DNA of 17,025 bases. Source: Pseudomonadota bacterium. Its GTDB lineage: Bacteria; Pseudomonadota; Gammaproteobacteria; Burkholderiales; Burkholderiaceae_C. The translations under genes were made by a program, and so were the position numbers. Shown here one piece after another: positions 7,201 to 14,086 of this stretch; positions within the stretch are counted from its first letter, which is position 1; every line of letters starts with the position of its first letter. The notes beneath the pieces are model-generated. The model made no database searches and was not told where the DNA came from. It saw only the letters and a list, made by a program, of their open reading frames with translations. The stretch is from contig JAEZKX010000407.1 of assembly GCA_023436025.1 (NCBI GenBank), positions 1 to 17,025 on the forward strand. Direction: 5' to 3'.

Positions 7201-8295
7201 GGTCATGATCTGCAGCGGGCTGGCGATGTGCTCGGGCTTGCCGAAGCGGCCGCCCCACAGGCTGGACACCGAGAAGCCGGTCAGGCCCGCCTTGGGCCGG
7301 GCGCCACGGCCGGTGGCGCCCTCGTCGCGGATCTCGCCGCCGGCGCCGGTGGAGGCGCCGGGAAAGGGCGAGATGGCCGTCGGGTGGTTGTGGGTCTCCA
7401 CCTTCATCAGCACGTGGTGGGTGGCTTCGCCCTTGCCGTAGACGCCGCCCGCGCCGGCCAGGAAGCGCTCCACCACATGGCCTTCCATCACCGCGGCGTT
7501 GTCGGCATAGGCGATGACGGTGTGCTGGGGATGCAGCTGGTGGGTGTTGCGGATCATGCCGAACAGGCTCTTGTCCTGCGGCGTGCCGTCGATGGTGAAG
7601 GCGGCGTTGAAGATCTTGTGCCGGCAGTGCTCGCTGTTGGCCTGGGCGAACATCATCAGCTCGACGTCGCTGGGGTTGCGGCCCAGCGCGCGGAAGGCAT
7701 CGACCAGGTAGTCGATCTCGTCGTCGGCCAGGGCCAGACCGAAGCGGGCGTTCGCGGCCTCCAGGGCAGCGCGGCCGCCGCCGAGGACGTCGACATGCTC
7801 CATCGGCGGCGCCTGCAGCTCGGTGAACAGGCGGGCGGCGTCGGCGCGCTGCGCCACCACGCTTTCGGTCATGCGGTCGTGCAGCAGCGCCGCCGCCGCG
7901 GCCAGCTGGGCGGGCTCCAGCGTGGCACGGCCGCCCAGCCAGCCGGTTTCCAGCACCAGCCGGTACTCGACGACGCGCTCGATGCGCCGCACCGCCAGGC
8001 CGCAGTTGTGCGCGATGTCGCTCGCCTTGGAGGCCCAGGGCGAGACCGTGCCCAGGCGCGGTGTCACCACCAGCAGCGGGCCGTCGCTGCCGCCGGTGTA
8101 CGGTTCGCCGTACGTCAGCAGCGCCGCCAGGCGCTCCCGCTCGGCGGCGTCGGGCGCATGGTCGCTGGCGACGAGGTGGACATGGCGGGCCTGGATGCCC
8201 GAGATCTTCGGATGCACCGCCTGCAGGCGCGGAAGGAGCTGGCGGATCCGGAAATCGCTGAGGGCCTGGCCGCCCTCGAACTCGGTGATGTGCAC
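4291..8295 (-). CDS. purL: Phosphoribosylformylglycinamidine synthase, single-chain (FGAM synthetase)
   Basis: This is the fourth step of purine synthesis: FGAR + glutamine + ATP to FGAM. With the GTG at 8295 the protein has 1334 residues and begins VHITEFEGGQALSDFRI, close to the usual large PurL (E. coli 1295). Visible parts are the N-terminal PurS-like domain; the ATP/FGAR-binding block with THNHPTAISPFPGA (His302) and GGEIRDEGATGRG; GGGAASSM; a second synthase-like half; and a C-terminal class I glutamine amidotransferase with GVCNGCQMF (Cys1178) and MPHPER (His1299, Glu1301), the complete catalytic triad. An in-frame ATG at 8349 would add 18 residues, but it falls inside a TAAAAT -10-like box, so the GTG is preferred. 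A low-complexity Gly/Ala/Glu stretch near 6480-6555 looks like a short insertion before MPMDVLLGK. The gene is divergent from map; fic follows on the same strand. Confidence 0.97.
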   Translation of the reverse strand: MHITEFEGGQALSDFRIRQLLPRLQAVHPKISGIQARHVHLVASDHAPDAAERERLAALLTYGEPYTGGSDGPLLVVTPRLGTVSPWASKASDIAHNCGLAVRRIERVVEYRLVLETGWLGGRATLEPAQLAAAAALLHDRMTESVVAQRADAARLFTELQAPPMEHVDVLGGGRAALEAANARFGLALADDEIDYLVDAFRALGRNPSDVELMMFAQANSEHCRHKIFNAAFTIDGTPQDKSLFGMIRNTHQLHPQHTVIAYADNAAVMEGHVVERFLAGAGGVYGKGEATHHVLMKVETHNHPTAISPFPGASTGAGGEIRDEGATGRGARPKAGLTGFSVSSLWGGRFGKPEHIASPLQIMTEGPLGGAAFNNEFGRPNLLGYFREYEQEVAGVARGYHKPIMIAGGVGFIDARLTKKIPFPPGTLLVQLGGPGMRIGMGGGAASSMATGTNTAELDFDSVQRGNPEIERRAQEVINACWALGDANPVLAIHDVGAGGLSNAFPELTNDAGRGARFDLRQVPLEESGLAPKEIWCNESQERYVLAIAPESLEQFRGFCERERCPFAVVGVATEERQLVVEGAASGVERDGGAQGPGPEADRAVDMPMDVLLGKPPKMHRDVRRVAREVAPLDLTDVSLQDAAIRVLSHPTVASKRFLVTIGDRTVGGLTHRDQMVGPWQVPVADCAVTLADYRGFAGEAMSMGERTPLAAVDAPASGRMAVAEAITNLLAAPIALPRVKLSANWMAACGEPGEDAALYDTVRAVGMELCPQLGVSIPVGKDSLSMRTQWNEGGATRKVTSPVSLVVTAFASVDDVRGTLTPQLQATEDTTLVLVDLGHGRKRMGGSILAQALGQPGGEVPDLDDAQDLVRLVDAVNALRAQGRILAYHDRSDGGLFAAACEMAFAGQVGVSLNVDLLVTEGDGIADSRAEYGDAKNWAAQVSARREELTLRALFNEELGVLLQVRTAERNAVMQVLREYGLSRHSHFVGKTRPADSAIDVGKGELQVWRDTKAVFSARLSDLHQVWDSVSWKICQQRDNPACADSEHAAAGDPADPGLHVFLPEAVPGVAAPYVGTGARPRVAILREQGVNSHIEMAYAFTEAGFEAVDVHMTDLQSGRHRLEDFRGIVACGGFSYGDTLGAGIGWARSITFNPVLSAQFQAFFGRGDTFGLGVCNGCQMFAELADIIPGAQAWPRFTTNRSERFEARLAMVEVLDSPSLFFQGLAGARLPIAVAHGEGYPNFSQRGDAAAVVRAMRFVDNHGQPTERYPFNPNGGAGGLTAVTTADGRFTALMPHPERVFRNIQMSWTGGDPSAHSPWMALWHNARRWVG

Positions 8296-8347
8296 TGGGT
8301 GGAACCTGTGGGGTGGCCGCTGACTGGGGCCGTTGGGTGAGCCCTGC

Positions 8348-8353
8348 ATTTTA
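8348..8353 (-). promoter_or_regulatory. Candidate -10 box of purL
   Basis: TAAAAT on the minus strand, in the gap shared with map. Transcription would start near 8341 and leave a leader of about 45 bases before the GTG at 8295. No good -35 hexamer is seen at the right spacing, so this is weak. It matters because it overlaps the alternative ATG at 8349. Confidence 0.35.
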
Positions 8354-8374
8354 CCTGCGAGGCCTTTGCTGCTC

Positions 8375-8383
8375 TGGGATAAT
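8375..8383 (+). promoter_or_regulatory. Candidate extended -10 promoter of map-glnD
   Basis: TGG then GATAAT (8378-8383; 5 of 6 to TATAAT, with the TGn extension). It ends five bases before the map ATG at 8389, so the transcript would be leaderless or nearly so. There is no strong Shine-Dalgarno sequence (only GGGA at 8376-8379) and no convincing -35 box. Confidence 0.5.
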
Positions 8384-8388
8384 CGGCC

Positions 8389-9192
8389 ATGGCCATCACG
8401 TACAAGGACCCCCAGGGCATCGAAGGGATGCGCACCGCCGGCCGCCTGGCCGCCGAGGTGCTCGACCATCTCACGCCCTTGATCAAGCCCGGCATCACCA
8501 CGCGCGAGATCGACCGCCTGGCCGCCGAGCACATGAAGAAGCAGGGCTCCATCTCCGCCACCCTGGGCTACCAGCCGTCCGGCTACCCGCCCTACCCGGC
8601 CTCCCTGTGCACCTCGGTCAACCACGTGGTGTGCCACGGCATCCCCAACGACAAGCCGCTGAAGAAGGGCGACATCGTCAACGTCGACGTCACCGTCATC
8701 AAGGACGGCTGGTACGGCGACACCAGCCGCATGTTCATCGTCGGCGAGGCCTCGATCGCGGCCAAGCGGCTGGTCCAGGTCACCTTCGAGGCCATGTGGC
8801 ACGGCATCGCCATGGTCAAGCCGGGCGTGCGCCTGGGCGACATCGGCTGGGCCATCCAGAAGTTCGCCGAGGGCAACGGCTTCTCGGTGGTGCGCGAGTT
8901 CTGCGGCCACGGCATCGGCCGCAACTTCCACGAGGAGCCCCAGGTGCTGCACTACGGCAAGCCGGGCACGCTGGAAGAACTGAAGCCGGGCATGACCTTC
9001 ACCATCGAGCCCATGATCAACGCCGGCCGCCGCGAAGTGAAGGAATTCGGCAACGACGGCTGGACCATCGTCACCAAGGACCACTCGCTGTCCGCCCAAT
9101 GGGAGCACACCGTACTGGTCACCGAGACCGGCTACGAGGTGATGACCCTGTCGGCCGGCAGCCCGCCGCCGCCGGCCTTCGTCCAGCAGTGA
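8389..9192 (+). CDS. map: Type I methionine aminopeptidase
   Basis: Removes the initiator methionine from nascent proteins in the cytoplasm, after deformylation by Def. The 267 residues match the compact bacterial type I form. All five metal ligands are present: Asp100 (NVDVTV), Asp111 (GDTSRMF), His174 (CGHGIGRNFHEEP), Glu207 (FTIEPM) and Glu239 (QWEHT); His83 lies in the VCHGIP motif. The ATG at 8389 gives the usual start (MAITYKDPQGIEGMRTAGRLAA is the family pattern). Its TGA overlaps the GTG of glnD by four bases, so the two are one operon. Close neighbour map-glnD is also the order in E. coli. Confidence 0.97.
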   Translation: MAITYKDPQGIEGMRTAGRLAAEVLDHLTPLIKPGITTREIDRLAAEHMKKQGSISATLGYQPSGYPPYPASLCTSVNHVVCHGIPNDKPLKKGDIVNVDVTVIKDGWYGDTSRMFIVGEASIAAKRLVQVTFEAMWHGIAMVKPGVRLGDIGWAIQKFAEGNGFSVVREFCGHGIGRNFHEEPQVLHYGKPGTLEELKPGMTFTIEPMINAGRREVKEFGNDGWTIVTKDHSLSAQWEHTVLVTETGYEVMTLSAGSPPPPAFVQQ

Positions 9193-11810
9193 GCTCCGCG
9201 GTGGTCCTGCCGGTGGCGGGCGGGTCCGACATCGCCGCCATCCGCGATGCGCACAGGGCGCGCAAGGACGCCCTGCTGGCCGCCCTGCAGGCCGAAGGCG
9301 GCACCACCCGCAGCATCCGCGGCCTGTTGCAGGCCCTGAGCAACCTCGCCGACGACACCCTGCGGGCCCTCTGGGAGCGCGCCGGCCTGCCCGCCGGCGC
9401 CGCGCTGGTCGCGGTGGGCGGCTTCGGCCGCGGCGAGCTCTTCCCCGCCTCCGACGTCGACGTGCTGCTGCTGATGCCCGACGGCATGTCCTGCGAAGGC
9501 GACGCGCAGCTGCGCCAGCGCATCGAGTCCTTCATCGGCGGCTGCTGGGACGCCGGCCTGGAGATCGGCTCCAGCGTGCGCACGGTGGAGGAATGCGTGG
9601 CCGCGGCCAGCGATGTCACGGTGCAGACCAGCCTGCTGGAGGCGCGGCTGATCACCGGCTCGCGCCAGCTGTTCCTGGCCTTCCAGGAGCGCTTTCGCGC
9701 CACCATCGATGCGCGCGCCTTCTTCGTCGCCAAGACGCTGGAGATGCGCCAGCGGCACAACAAGTTCGAGAACACGCCCTACTCGCTGGAGCCCAACTGC
9801 AAGGAGTCGCCCGGCGGCCTGCGCGACCTTCAGGTGATCCTGTGGGTGGCCAACGCGGCCGGCTTCGGCAGGAGCTGGGACGAACTCGCCCGGCGCGGCC
9901 TGGCCACCGCCTTCGAGGCGCGCCAGATCAAGCGCAACGAGGCCCTGCTGAGCCTCATCCGCGCGCGCCTGCACGTGGTGGCCAACCGGCGCGAGGACCG
10001 GCTGGTGTTCGACCTGCAGACGGCGGTGGCCGAATCCTTCGGCTACAAGGCAGTGACGCGGCCCGACGGCCGGGTCCTGGAGCGCGCCAGCGAGCGCCTG
10101 ATGAAGCGCTTCTACTGGGCGGCCAAGGCGGTGACGCAGCTCAACCAGGTGCTGCTGCTGAACATCGAGGAGCGCCTCAACCCGGGGGCGCAGGAGCCGC
10201 GCCGCATCAACGCCAACTTCCTGGAGAAGTCCGGGATGATCGAGGTGGCCAGCGACGACCTCTACCTGAAGCAGCCGCGCGCCATCCTCGAGACCTTCCT
10301 GCTGTACCAGACCGAGCCGGGCATCAAGGGCCTGTCGGCGCGCACCCTGCGGGCGCTGTACAACGCCCGCAAGGTGATGGACGCCGACTTCCGCAACGAT
10401 CCGGCCAACCACGCCACCTTCCGCGAGATGCTGATGCAGCCGCGCGGCATCACCCACGCGATGCGGCTGATGAACCAGACTTCGGTGCTGGGGCGCTACC
10501 TGTGGGTGTTCCGCCGCATCGTCGGCCAGATGCAGCACGACCTGTTCCACGTCTACACGGTGGACCAGCACATCCTGATGGTGCTGCGCAACGTGCGCCG
10601 CTTCTTCATCGCGGAGCATGCCCACGAGTACCCGTTCTGCTCGCAGCTGGCCGCCGGCTGGGACCGGCCCCACATCTTCTACATCGCGGCGCTGTTCCAC
10701 GACATCGCCAAGGGCCGCGGCGGCGACCACTCCGAGCTGGGCGCGCGCGAGGTGCGGCGCTTCTGCAAGCAGCACCGCATCGACCCGCAAGACGCCAAGC
10801 TGATCGAGTTCCTGGTGCGCGAGCACCTCATGATGAGCCGGGTGGCGCAGAAGGAGGACCTGGGCGACCCCGAGGTGATCCGCGCCTTCGCCGCCCGCGT
10901 AGGGAACGAACGCTACCTGACCGCGCTGTACCTGCTGACCGTGGCCGACATCCGCGGAACCAGCCCCAAGGTGTGGAATGCCTGGAAGGGCAAGCTGCTG
11001 GAAGACCTGTACCGCTACACCCTGCGCGTGCTGGGCGGCCGCGCGCCCGACCCCAGCGCCGAGGTCGAGGCGCGCAAGCGCGAGGCCCTGGTGCAACTGC
11101 AGCTGTTCGCGCTGCCCTTCGAGGCGCACCGCAAGCTGTGGGACACGCTGGACGTCGGCTACTTCATGCGCCACGAAGCCGGCGACATCGCCTGGCACAC
11201 GCGGCACCTCTCGCGCCATGCCGGCAGCCCCCGCGGCATCGTGCGCGCGCGCATGTCGCCGGTGGGCGAAGGCCTGCAGGTGATGGTCTACACGCCCGAC
11301 CAGCCCGACCTGTTTGCCCGCATCTGCGGCTACTTCGACCAGGCCGGCTTCAGCATCCTGGACGCCAAGATCCACACCACCAGCGACGGCCATGCGCTCG
11401 ACACCTTCCAGGTGGTCACCGCGGTCATGCCCGACCACTACCGCGAGCTGTGCAGCATGGTCGAATCGGACCTGGCCGCCACCCTGTCGGCCGCCGGGCC
11501 GCTGCCGCCGCCCAGCCGCGGCCGGGTGTCGCGCCGCGTGCGCAGCTTCCCGGTGGCGCCGCGCGTCGACCTGCGCCCCGACGACAGGGCGCAGCGCTGG
11601 CTGCTGTCGATCTCGGCCAGCGACCGCGTCGGCCTGCTCTATTCGGTGGCGCGCGTGCTGGCGCGCCACAAGCTGAACCTGCAACTGGCCAAGGTGTCCA
11701 CGCTCGGTGAACGGGTCGAGGACACCTTCCTCATCGACGGCGCCGAACTGCAGCAGACCCGGCGCCAGATCGAAATCGAGACGGAGTTGCTGCAAGCCAT
11801 CTCCGATTGA
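9189..11810 (+). CDS. glnD: Bifunctional PII uridylyltransferase / uridylyl-removing enzyme
   Basis: Senses glutamine and adds UMP to, or removes it from, the PII protein (GlnB/GlnK), setting glutamine synthetase activity and nitrogen-regulated transcription. With the GTG at 9189 the protein has 873 residues (E. coli 890). Domains in order: nucleotidyltransferase with GGFGRGELFPASDVD (77-91; Asp89 and Asp91 as metal ligands); a middle helical region with EPNCKESPGGLRDLQ; an HD phosphohydrolase domain with LFHDIAKGRGGDHSELG (His504-Asp505); and two C-terminal ACT domains (about 697-770 and 805-873) that bind glutamine. Start choice: the GTGA overlap with the map stop gives translational coupling, and no strong ribosome site is seen. 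Nothing suggests inactivation. Confidence 0.96.
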   Translation: MSSAVVLPVAGGSDIAAIRDAHRARKDALLAALQAEGGTTRSIRGLLQALSNLADDTLRALWERAGLPAGAALVAVGGFGRGELFPASDVDVLLLMPDGMSCEGDAQLRQRIESFIGGCWDAGLEIGSSVRTVEECVAAASDVTVQTSLLEARLITGSRQLFLAFQERFRATIDARAFFVAKTLEMRQRHNKFENTPYSLEPNCKESPGGLRDLQVILWVANAAGFGRSWDELARRGLATAFEARQIKRNEALLSLIRARLHVVANRREDRLVFDLQTAVAESFGYKAVTRPDGRVLERASERLMKRFYWAAKAVTQLNQVLLLNIEERLNPGAQEPRRINANFLEKSGMIEVASDDLYLKQPRAILETFLLYQTEPGIKGLSARTLRALYNARKVMDADFRNDPANHATFREMLMQPRGITHAMRLMNQTSVLGRYLWVFRRIVGQMQHDLFHVYTVDQHILMVLRNVRRFFIAEHAHEYPFCSQLAAGWDRPHIFYIAALFHDIAKGRGGDHSELGAREVRRFCKQHRIDPQDAKLIEFLVREHLMMSRVAQKEDLGDPEVIRAFAARVGNERYLTALYLLTVADIRGTSPKVWNAWKGKLLEDLYRYTLRVLGGRAPDPSAEVEARKREALVQLQLFALPFEAHRKLWDTLDVGYFMRHEAGDIAWHTRHLSRHAGSPRGIVRARMSPVGEGLQVMVYTPDQPDLFARICGYFDQAGFSILDAKIHTTSDGHALDTFQVVTAVMPDHYRELCSMVESDLAATLSAAGPLPPPSRGRVSRRVRSFPVAPRVDLRPDDRAQRWLLSISASDRVGLLYSVARVLARHKLNLQLAKVSTLGERVEDTFLIDGAELQQTRRQIEIETELLQAISD

Positions 11811-11914
11811 TGTGTCTACGCCAAATCCCTAACAAGCACGGCAGCACCCCACTACTGTCGCGCTAACATCGCGGGTCGGCCCCACCGGAGCCGATCGTTG
11901 GAAGAAAGAACCCC

Positions 11915-12946
11915 ATGACGAAAATCTCCACCCGCCGCAGCCTGGTGCTGCTGGCCCTCGCCGCGGCCACTGGCGCCGCCTTTGCCCAGCAGCAGCGCCC
12001 CGCTGTTGCGGCTGCCCCCGCCGCGGCCAAGCCGGCCCCGGCCTCGCTCAACTGGCCGACCAAGCCGCTGCGCATCATCGTCGGCTTCCCCGGCGGCTCC
12101 ACGCCCGACCTGGTGGCCCGCACCATCGCCGAGCCGCTGTCCAAGCAGCTGGGCCAGCCGGTGATCGTGGAGAACCGCGTGGGCGCGGGCGGCAACATCG
12201 CCGGCGACCTGGTGGCGCGCGCGACCGACGACCACACCATCGGCGTCATGATCAACGGCAACATGACGATCGCCAAGATCCTGAATCCGGCGACGCCCTT
12301 CGACCCGCTCAAGGCCTTCCAGCCGATCAGCCTGATCGGCACCGCGCCGCTGCTGCTGACCGCGCCGGCCGATGCCAAGTTCAACAATGCGCAGGAGTTC
12401 TTCCTGGCCGCGCGCAACGGCGGCGACAAGTGGAGCTACGGCACGCCCGGCATCGGCACCGTGGGCCACATCGGCATGGAGCTGCTGAAGACCAAGACCA
12501 ACATGAACCCGGTGCACGTGCCGTACCCGGGCAACCCGCAGGTGGTCCAGGCCCTGATGAGCGGCCAGATCCAGATGTCCCTGCTGCCGCCGGGCCTGGC
12601 CGCCGCGCAGATCCGCGCCGGCAAGCTCAAGCCCGTCGGCGTGACCTCGGTCAACCGCAGCCCCCTGGTGCCGGAGTATCCGAGCCTGCACGAACAGGGC
12701 ATCACCAACTTCCAGCTCGAGATCTGGACCGCCGCCGCGGCGCCCCAGTCCATGCCCAAGCCCATCGTGGCCAAGCTGTCGAACCTGATCTCGGAGATCG
12801 CGCGCACCCCCGACGTGCGGCAGAAGCTGTTCAACCAGGGCTGGCAGGTCGCCGGCACCTCGGCCGAAGGCCTGGCCAACCGCATCAAGCTCGACACCGC
12901 CATCCTCGGCGGCGTGATCCAGATGCGCGGCATCAAGGCGCAATAA
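11915..12946 (+). CDS. Bug-family (TctC-like) periplasmic solute-binding protein
   Basis: A protein of 343 residues, usual size for the Bug family, which captures small acids (carboxylates, amino acids, aromatics) for tripartite tricarboxylate transporters. A signal peptide is clear: positively charged start, hydrophobic stretch, cleavage probably after AFA (24/25). STRRSLVLL resembles a twin-arginine signal, so Tat export is possible. Family blocks include WPTKPLRIIVGFPGGSTPDLVAR, GQPVIVENRVGAGGNIAG, YGTPGIGTVGH, VPYPGNPQVVQALMSGQI and AGKLKPVGVTS. GGAAGAAAG at 11900-11908 is a good ribosome-binding site six bases before the ATG. No tctA/tctB membrane genes are nearby, so this is an orphan binding protein, as most in Burkholderiales are. 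The ligand cannot be told. The 104-base gap after glnD shows no convincing promoter or terminator. Confidence 0.93.
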   Translation: MTKISTRRSLVLLALAAATGAAFAQQQRPAVAAAPAAAKPAPASLNWPTKPLRIIVGFPGGSTPDLVARTIAEPLSKQLGQPVIVENRVGAGGNIAGDLVARATDDHTIGVMINGNMTIAKILNPATPFDPLKAFQPISLIGTAPLLLTAPADAKFNNAQEFFLAARNGGDKWSYGTPGIGTVGHIGMELLKTKTNMNPVHVPYPGNPQVVQALMSGQIQMSLLPPGLAAAQIRAGKLKPVGVTSVNRSPLVPEYPSLHEQGITNFQLEIWTAAAAPQSMPKPIVAKLSNLISEIARTPDVRQKLFNQGWQVAGTSAEGLANRIKLDTAILGGVIQMRGIKAQ

Positions 12947-12956
12947 GCGCGCCTTC

Positions 12957-13008
12957 CCACCCCGCGGCCCACGCGGGGTGGCCGCGGGCGGGCCGGCGCC
13001 CCGCCCGC
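12957..13008. terminator. Two adjacent GC hairpins between convergent genes
   Basis: Hairpin 1: CCACCCCGCG (12957-12966), loop of 5, CGCGGGGTGG (12972-12981), a perfect 10-bp stem. Hairpin 2: GCGGGCGGG (12984-12992), loop of 7, CCCGCCCGC (13000-13008), a perfect 9-bp stem. They lie between the ends of the Bug gene (+) and def (-). Neither is followed by a T-tract on either strand, so they are not classical intrinsic terminators, but a bidirectional terminator or 3' stabiliser role fits the place. Confidence 0.5.
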
Positions 13009-13031
13009 CTGCGCGGACAGGGTCGCGCAGC

Positions 13032-13571
13032 TCAGTCGTCGCCGGCCGCGTCCAGGCCGGGGAACAGCACCTCGGTGAAGCCGAAGCGGCTGAAATCGCG
13101 CACCCGCATCGGGTACAGCTTGCCTTCCAGGTGATCGCACTCGTGCTGCACCACCCGGGCGTGGAAGCCTTCGGCCTCGCGGGCGATGGGCTGCCCCTTC
13201 TCGTCAAAGCCCGTGTAGCGGATGCGCTTGTAGCGCGGCACCACGCCGCGCAGGCCGGGCACCGACAGGCAGCCCTCCCAGCCGTCCTCCTCCTCGTCCG
13301 ACAGCGGCGTGATCACCGGGTTCAGCAGCACGGTGCGCGGCACCACCGGTGCGTCCGGATAGCGCGGATTGGGCGTGTCGGTGCCGAAGATGACCAGCTG
13401 CAGGTCCTCTCCGATCTGCGGCGCCGCCAGCCCGGCGCCATGGGCCGCGGCCATGGTGTCGCGCATGTCGGCGATCAGCGCATGCAGCGCCGGCGTGTCG
13501 AACTGCCGCACCGGCTGTGCCACGCGCAGCAGCCGGGGGTCGCCCATCTTCAGGATCTCGCGCACCGTCAT
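13032..13571 (-). CDS. def: Peptide deformylase
   Basis: Removes the formyl group from the N-terminal methionine of new proteins, the step before Map acts. The 179 residues carry the three family motifs intact: GAGLAAPQIG (45-54), EGCLSVPG (99-106, metal ligand Cys101) and QHECDHLEG (142-150, ligands His143 and His147, catalytic Glu144). The start MTVREILKMGDPRL is the family start. An ATG four codons upstream (13583) falls inside a TATGCT -10-like box and is less likely. No ribosome-binding site precedes the chosen ATG. This def stands alone: the usual partner fmt (methionyl-tRNA formyltransferase) is not adjacent, which suggests a second def-fmt locus elsewhere; that is inference. Confidence 0.96.
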   Translation of the reverse strand: MTVREILKMGDPRLLRVAQPVRQFDTPALHALIADMRDTMAAAHGAGLAAPQIGEDLQLVIFGTDTPNPRYPDAPVVPRTVLLNPVITPLSDEEEDGWEGCLSVPGLRGVVPRYKRIRYTGFDEKGQPIAREAEGFHARVVQHECDHLEGKLYPMRVRDFSRFGFTEVLFPGLDAAGDD

Positions 13572-13578
13572 GGGCAAG

Positions 13579-13584
13579 AGCATA
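13579..13584 (-). promoter_or_regulatory. Candidate -10 box of def
   Basis: TATGCT on the minus strand (4 of 6 to TATAAT) ends seven bases before the def ATG at 13571. TTGCGA lies 15 bases further upstream, a short spacing for a -35 box. If used, the mRNA would be leaderless. Confidence 0.35.
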
Positions 13585-13631
13585 GCGGCTGCCGGCCTTT
13601 CGCAACGCGGGCCCCACGCCGGCTGCGCCGA

Positions 13632-13640
13632 TGGTATGTT
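13632..13640 (+). promoter_or_regulatory. Candidate extended -10 box of the DUF454 gene
   Basis: TGG then TATGTT (13635-13640), an extended -10 form, ends six bases before the GTG at 13647. No -35 box is recognisable. It shares the 75-base divergent gap with the def promoter. Confidence 0.35.
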
Positions 13641-13646
13641 GGCGAC

Positions 13647-14066
13647 GTGGACAGCCCCAGCCTCCGCCCTGCGCGCAGCGTCTCCAGCCCCGCCCGCTGG
13701 CTGCTGCAGGCGCTCGCGGTGCTGTGCGTGGTGCTGGGCTTCATCGGCATCGCGGTGCCGGTGCTGCCCACCGTGCCCTTCCTGCTGGTGGCGGCCTGGG
13801 CCGCCGCGCGCAGCTCGCCGCGGCTGCACCACTGGCTGGAGCACCATCCGCGCTTCGGCCACCTGCTGCGTGCCTGGCACCAGCACGGCGCCGTGCCGCG
13901 CCGCGCCAAGTGGGCGGCGACGGTGATGATGTCGGCCAGCGGCCTGGGCCTGCTGCTGTTCGTGCGGCCCTGGTGGATGCCGACCTGTGCGGTGGCCTGC
14001 ATGGCGGTCGTGGCCGTCTGGCTGTGGCGGCGGCCGGAGGACAGCGGGGAATGCGCCCCACCCTGA
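13647..14066 (+). CDS. DUF454 (YbaN-type) small inner-membrane protein
   Basis: A protein of 139 residues from the GTG at 13647. The pattern LGFIGIAVPVLPTVPFLLVAAW is the DUF454 hallmark, followed by the soluble stretch RSSPRLHHWLEHHPRFGHLLRAWHQHGAVPRRAKWAA and two further hydrophobic segments. Membrane segments are likely near residues 18-53 (long, perhaps a hairpin around the Pro-rich VPVLPTVPF), 89-106 and 111-127. Function is not known for the family. The start is uncertain: no ribosome site is seen, no ATG fits, and the GTG is the best candidate. It is divergent from def and its stop codon sits in a hairpin shared with the end of ligA. Confidence 0.83.
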   Translation: MDSPSLRPARSVSSPARWLLQALAVLCVVLGFIGIAVPVLPTVPFLLVAAWAAARSSPRLHHWLEHHPRFGHLLRAWHQHGAVPRRAKWAATVMMSASGLGLLLFVRPWWMPTCAVACMAVVAVWLWRRPEDSGECAPP

Positions 14067-14086
14067 GCGGCGCCGCCGCCCTCAGG
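14062..14086. terminator. Hairpin spanning the stop codons of the DUF454 gene and ligA
   Basis: CCTGAG (14062-14067) pairs with CTCAGG (14081-14086), and GGCG (14069-14072) with CGCC (14077-14080), with one bulged C and a 4-base loop. The only 15 bases between the two convergent genes are inside it, and both stop codons lie in its stem. No T-tract follows on either strand. A bidirectional terminator role is inferred from position. Confidence 0.45.

Noticed and set aside
4261..8340. Open frame of 1359 codons on the + strand opposite purL
   Set aside because: It mirrors purL in the antisense phase typical of very GC-rich genes; the translation is rich in His, Gly, Ala, Arg and Val with no known motif, while the minus strand gives a complete PurL.
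8349..8349. Upstream ATG as the purL start (adds 18 residues)
   Set aside because: The added residues (MQGSPNGPSQRPPHRFHP) do not look like PurL, and the ATG overlaps a TAAAAT -10-like box; the GTG at 8295 is preferred, though not certain.
9132..11795. Open frame of 887 codons on the - strand opposite glnD
   Set aside because: Shadow of glnD: compositionally biased translation without domains, caused by lack of stop codons in high-GC DNA.
13583..13583. Upstream ATG as the def start (adds MLLP)
   Set aside because: It lies within the TATGCT -10-like hexamer, and MTVREIL is the usual family start.
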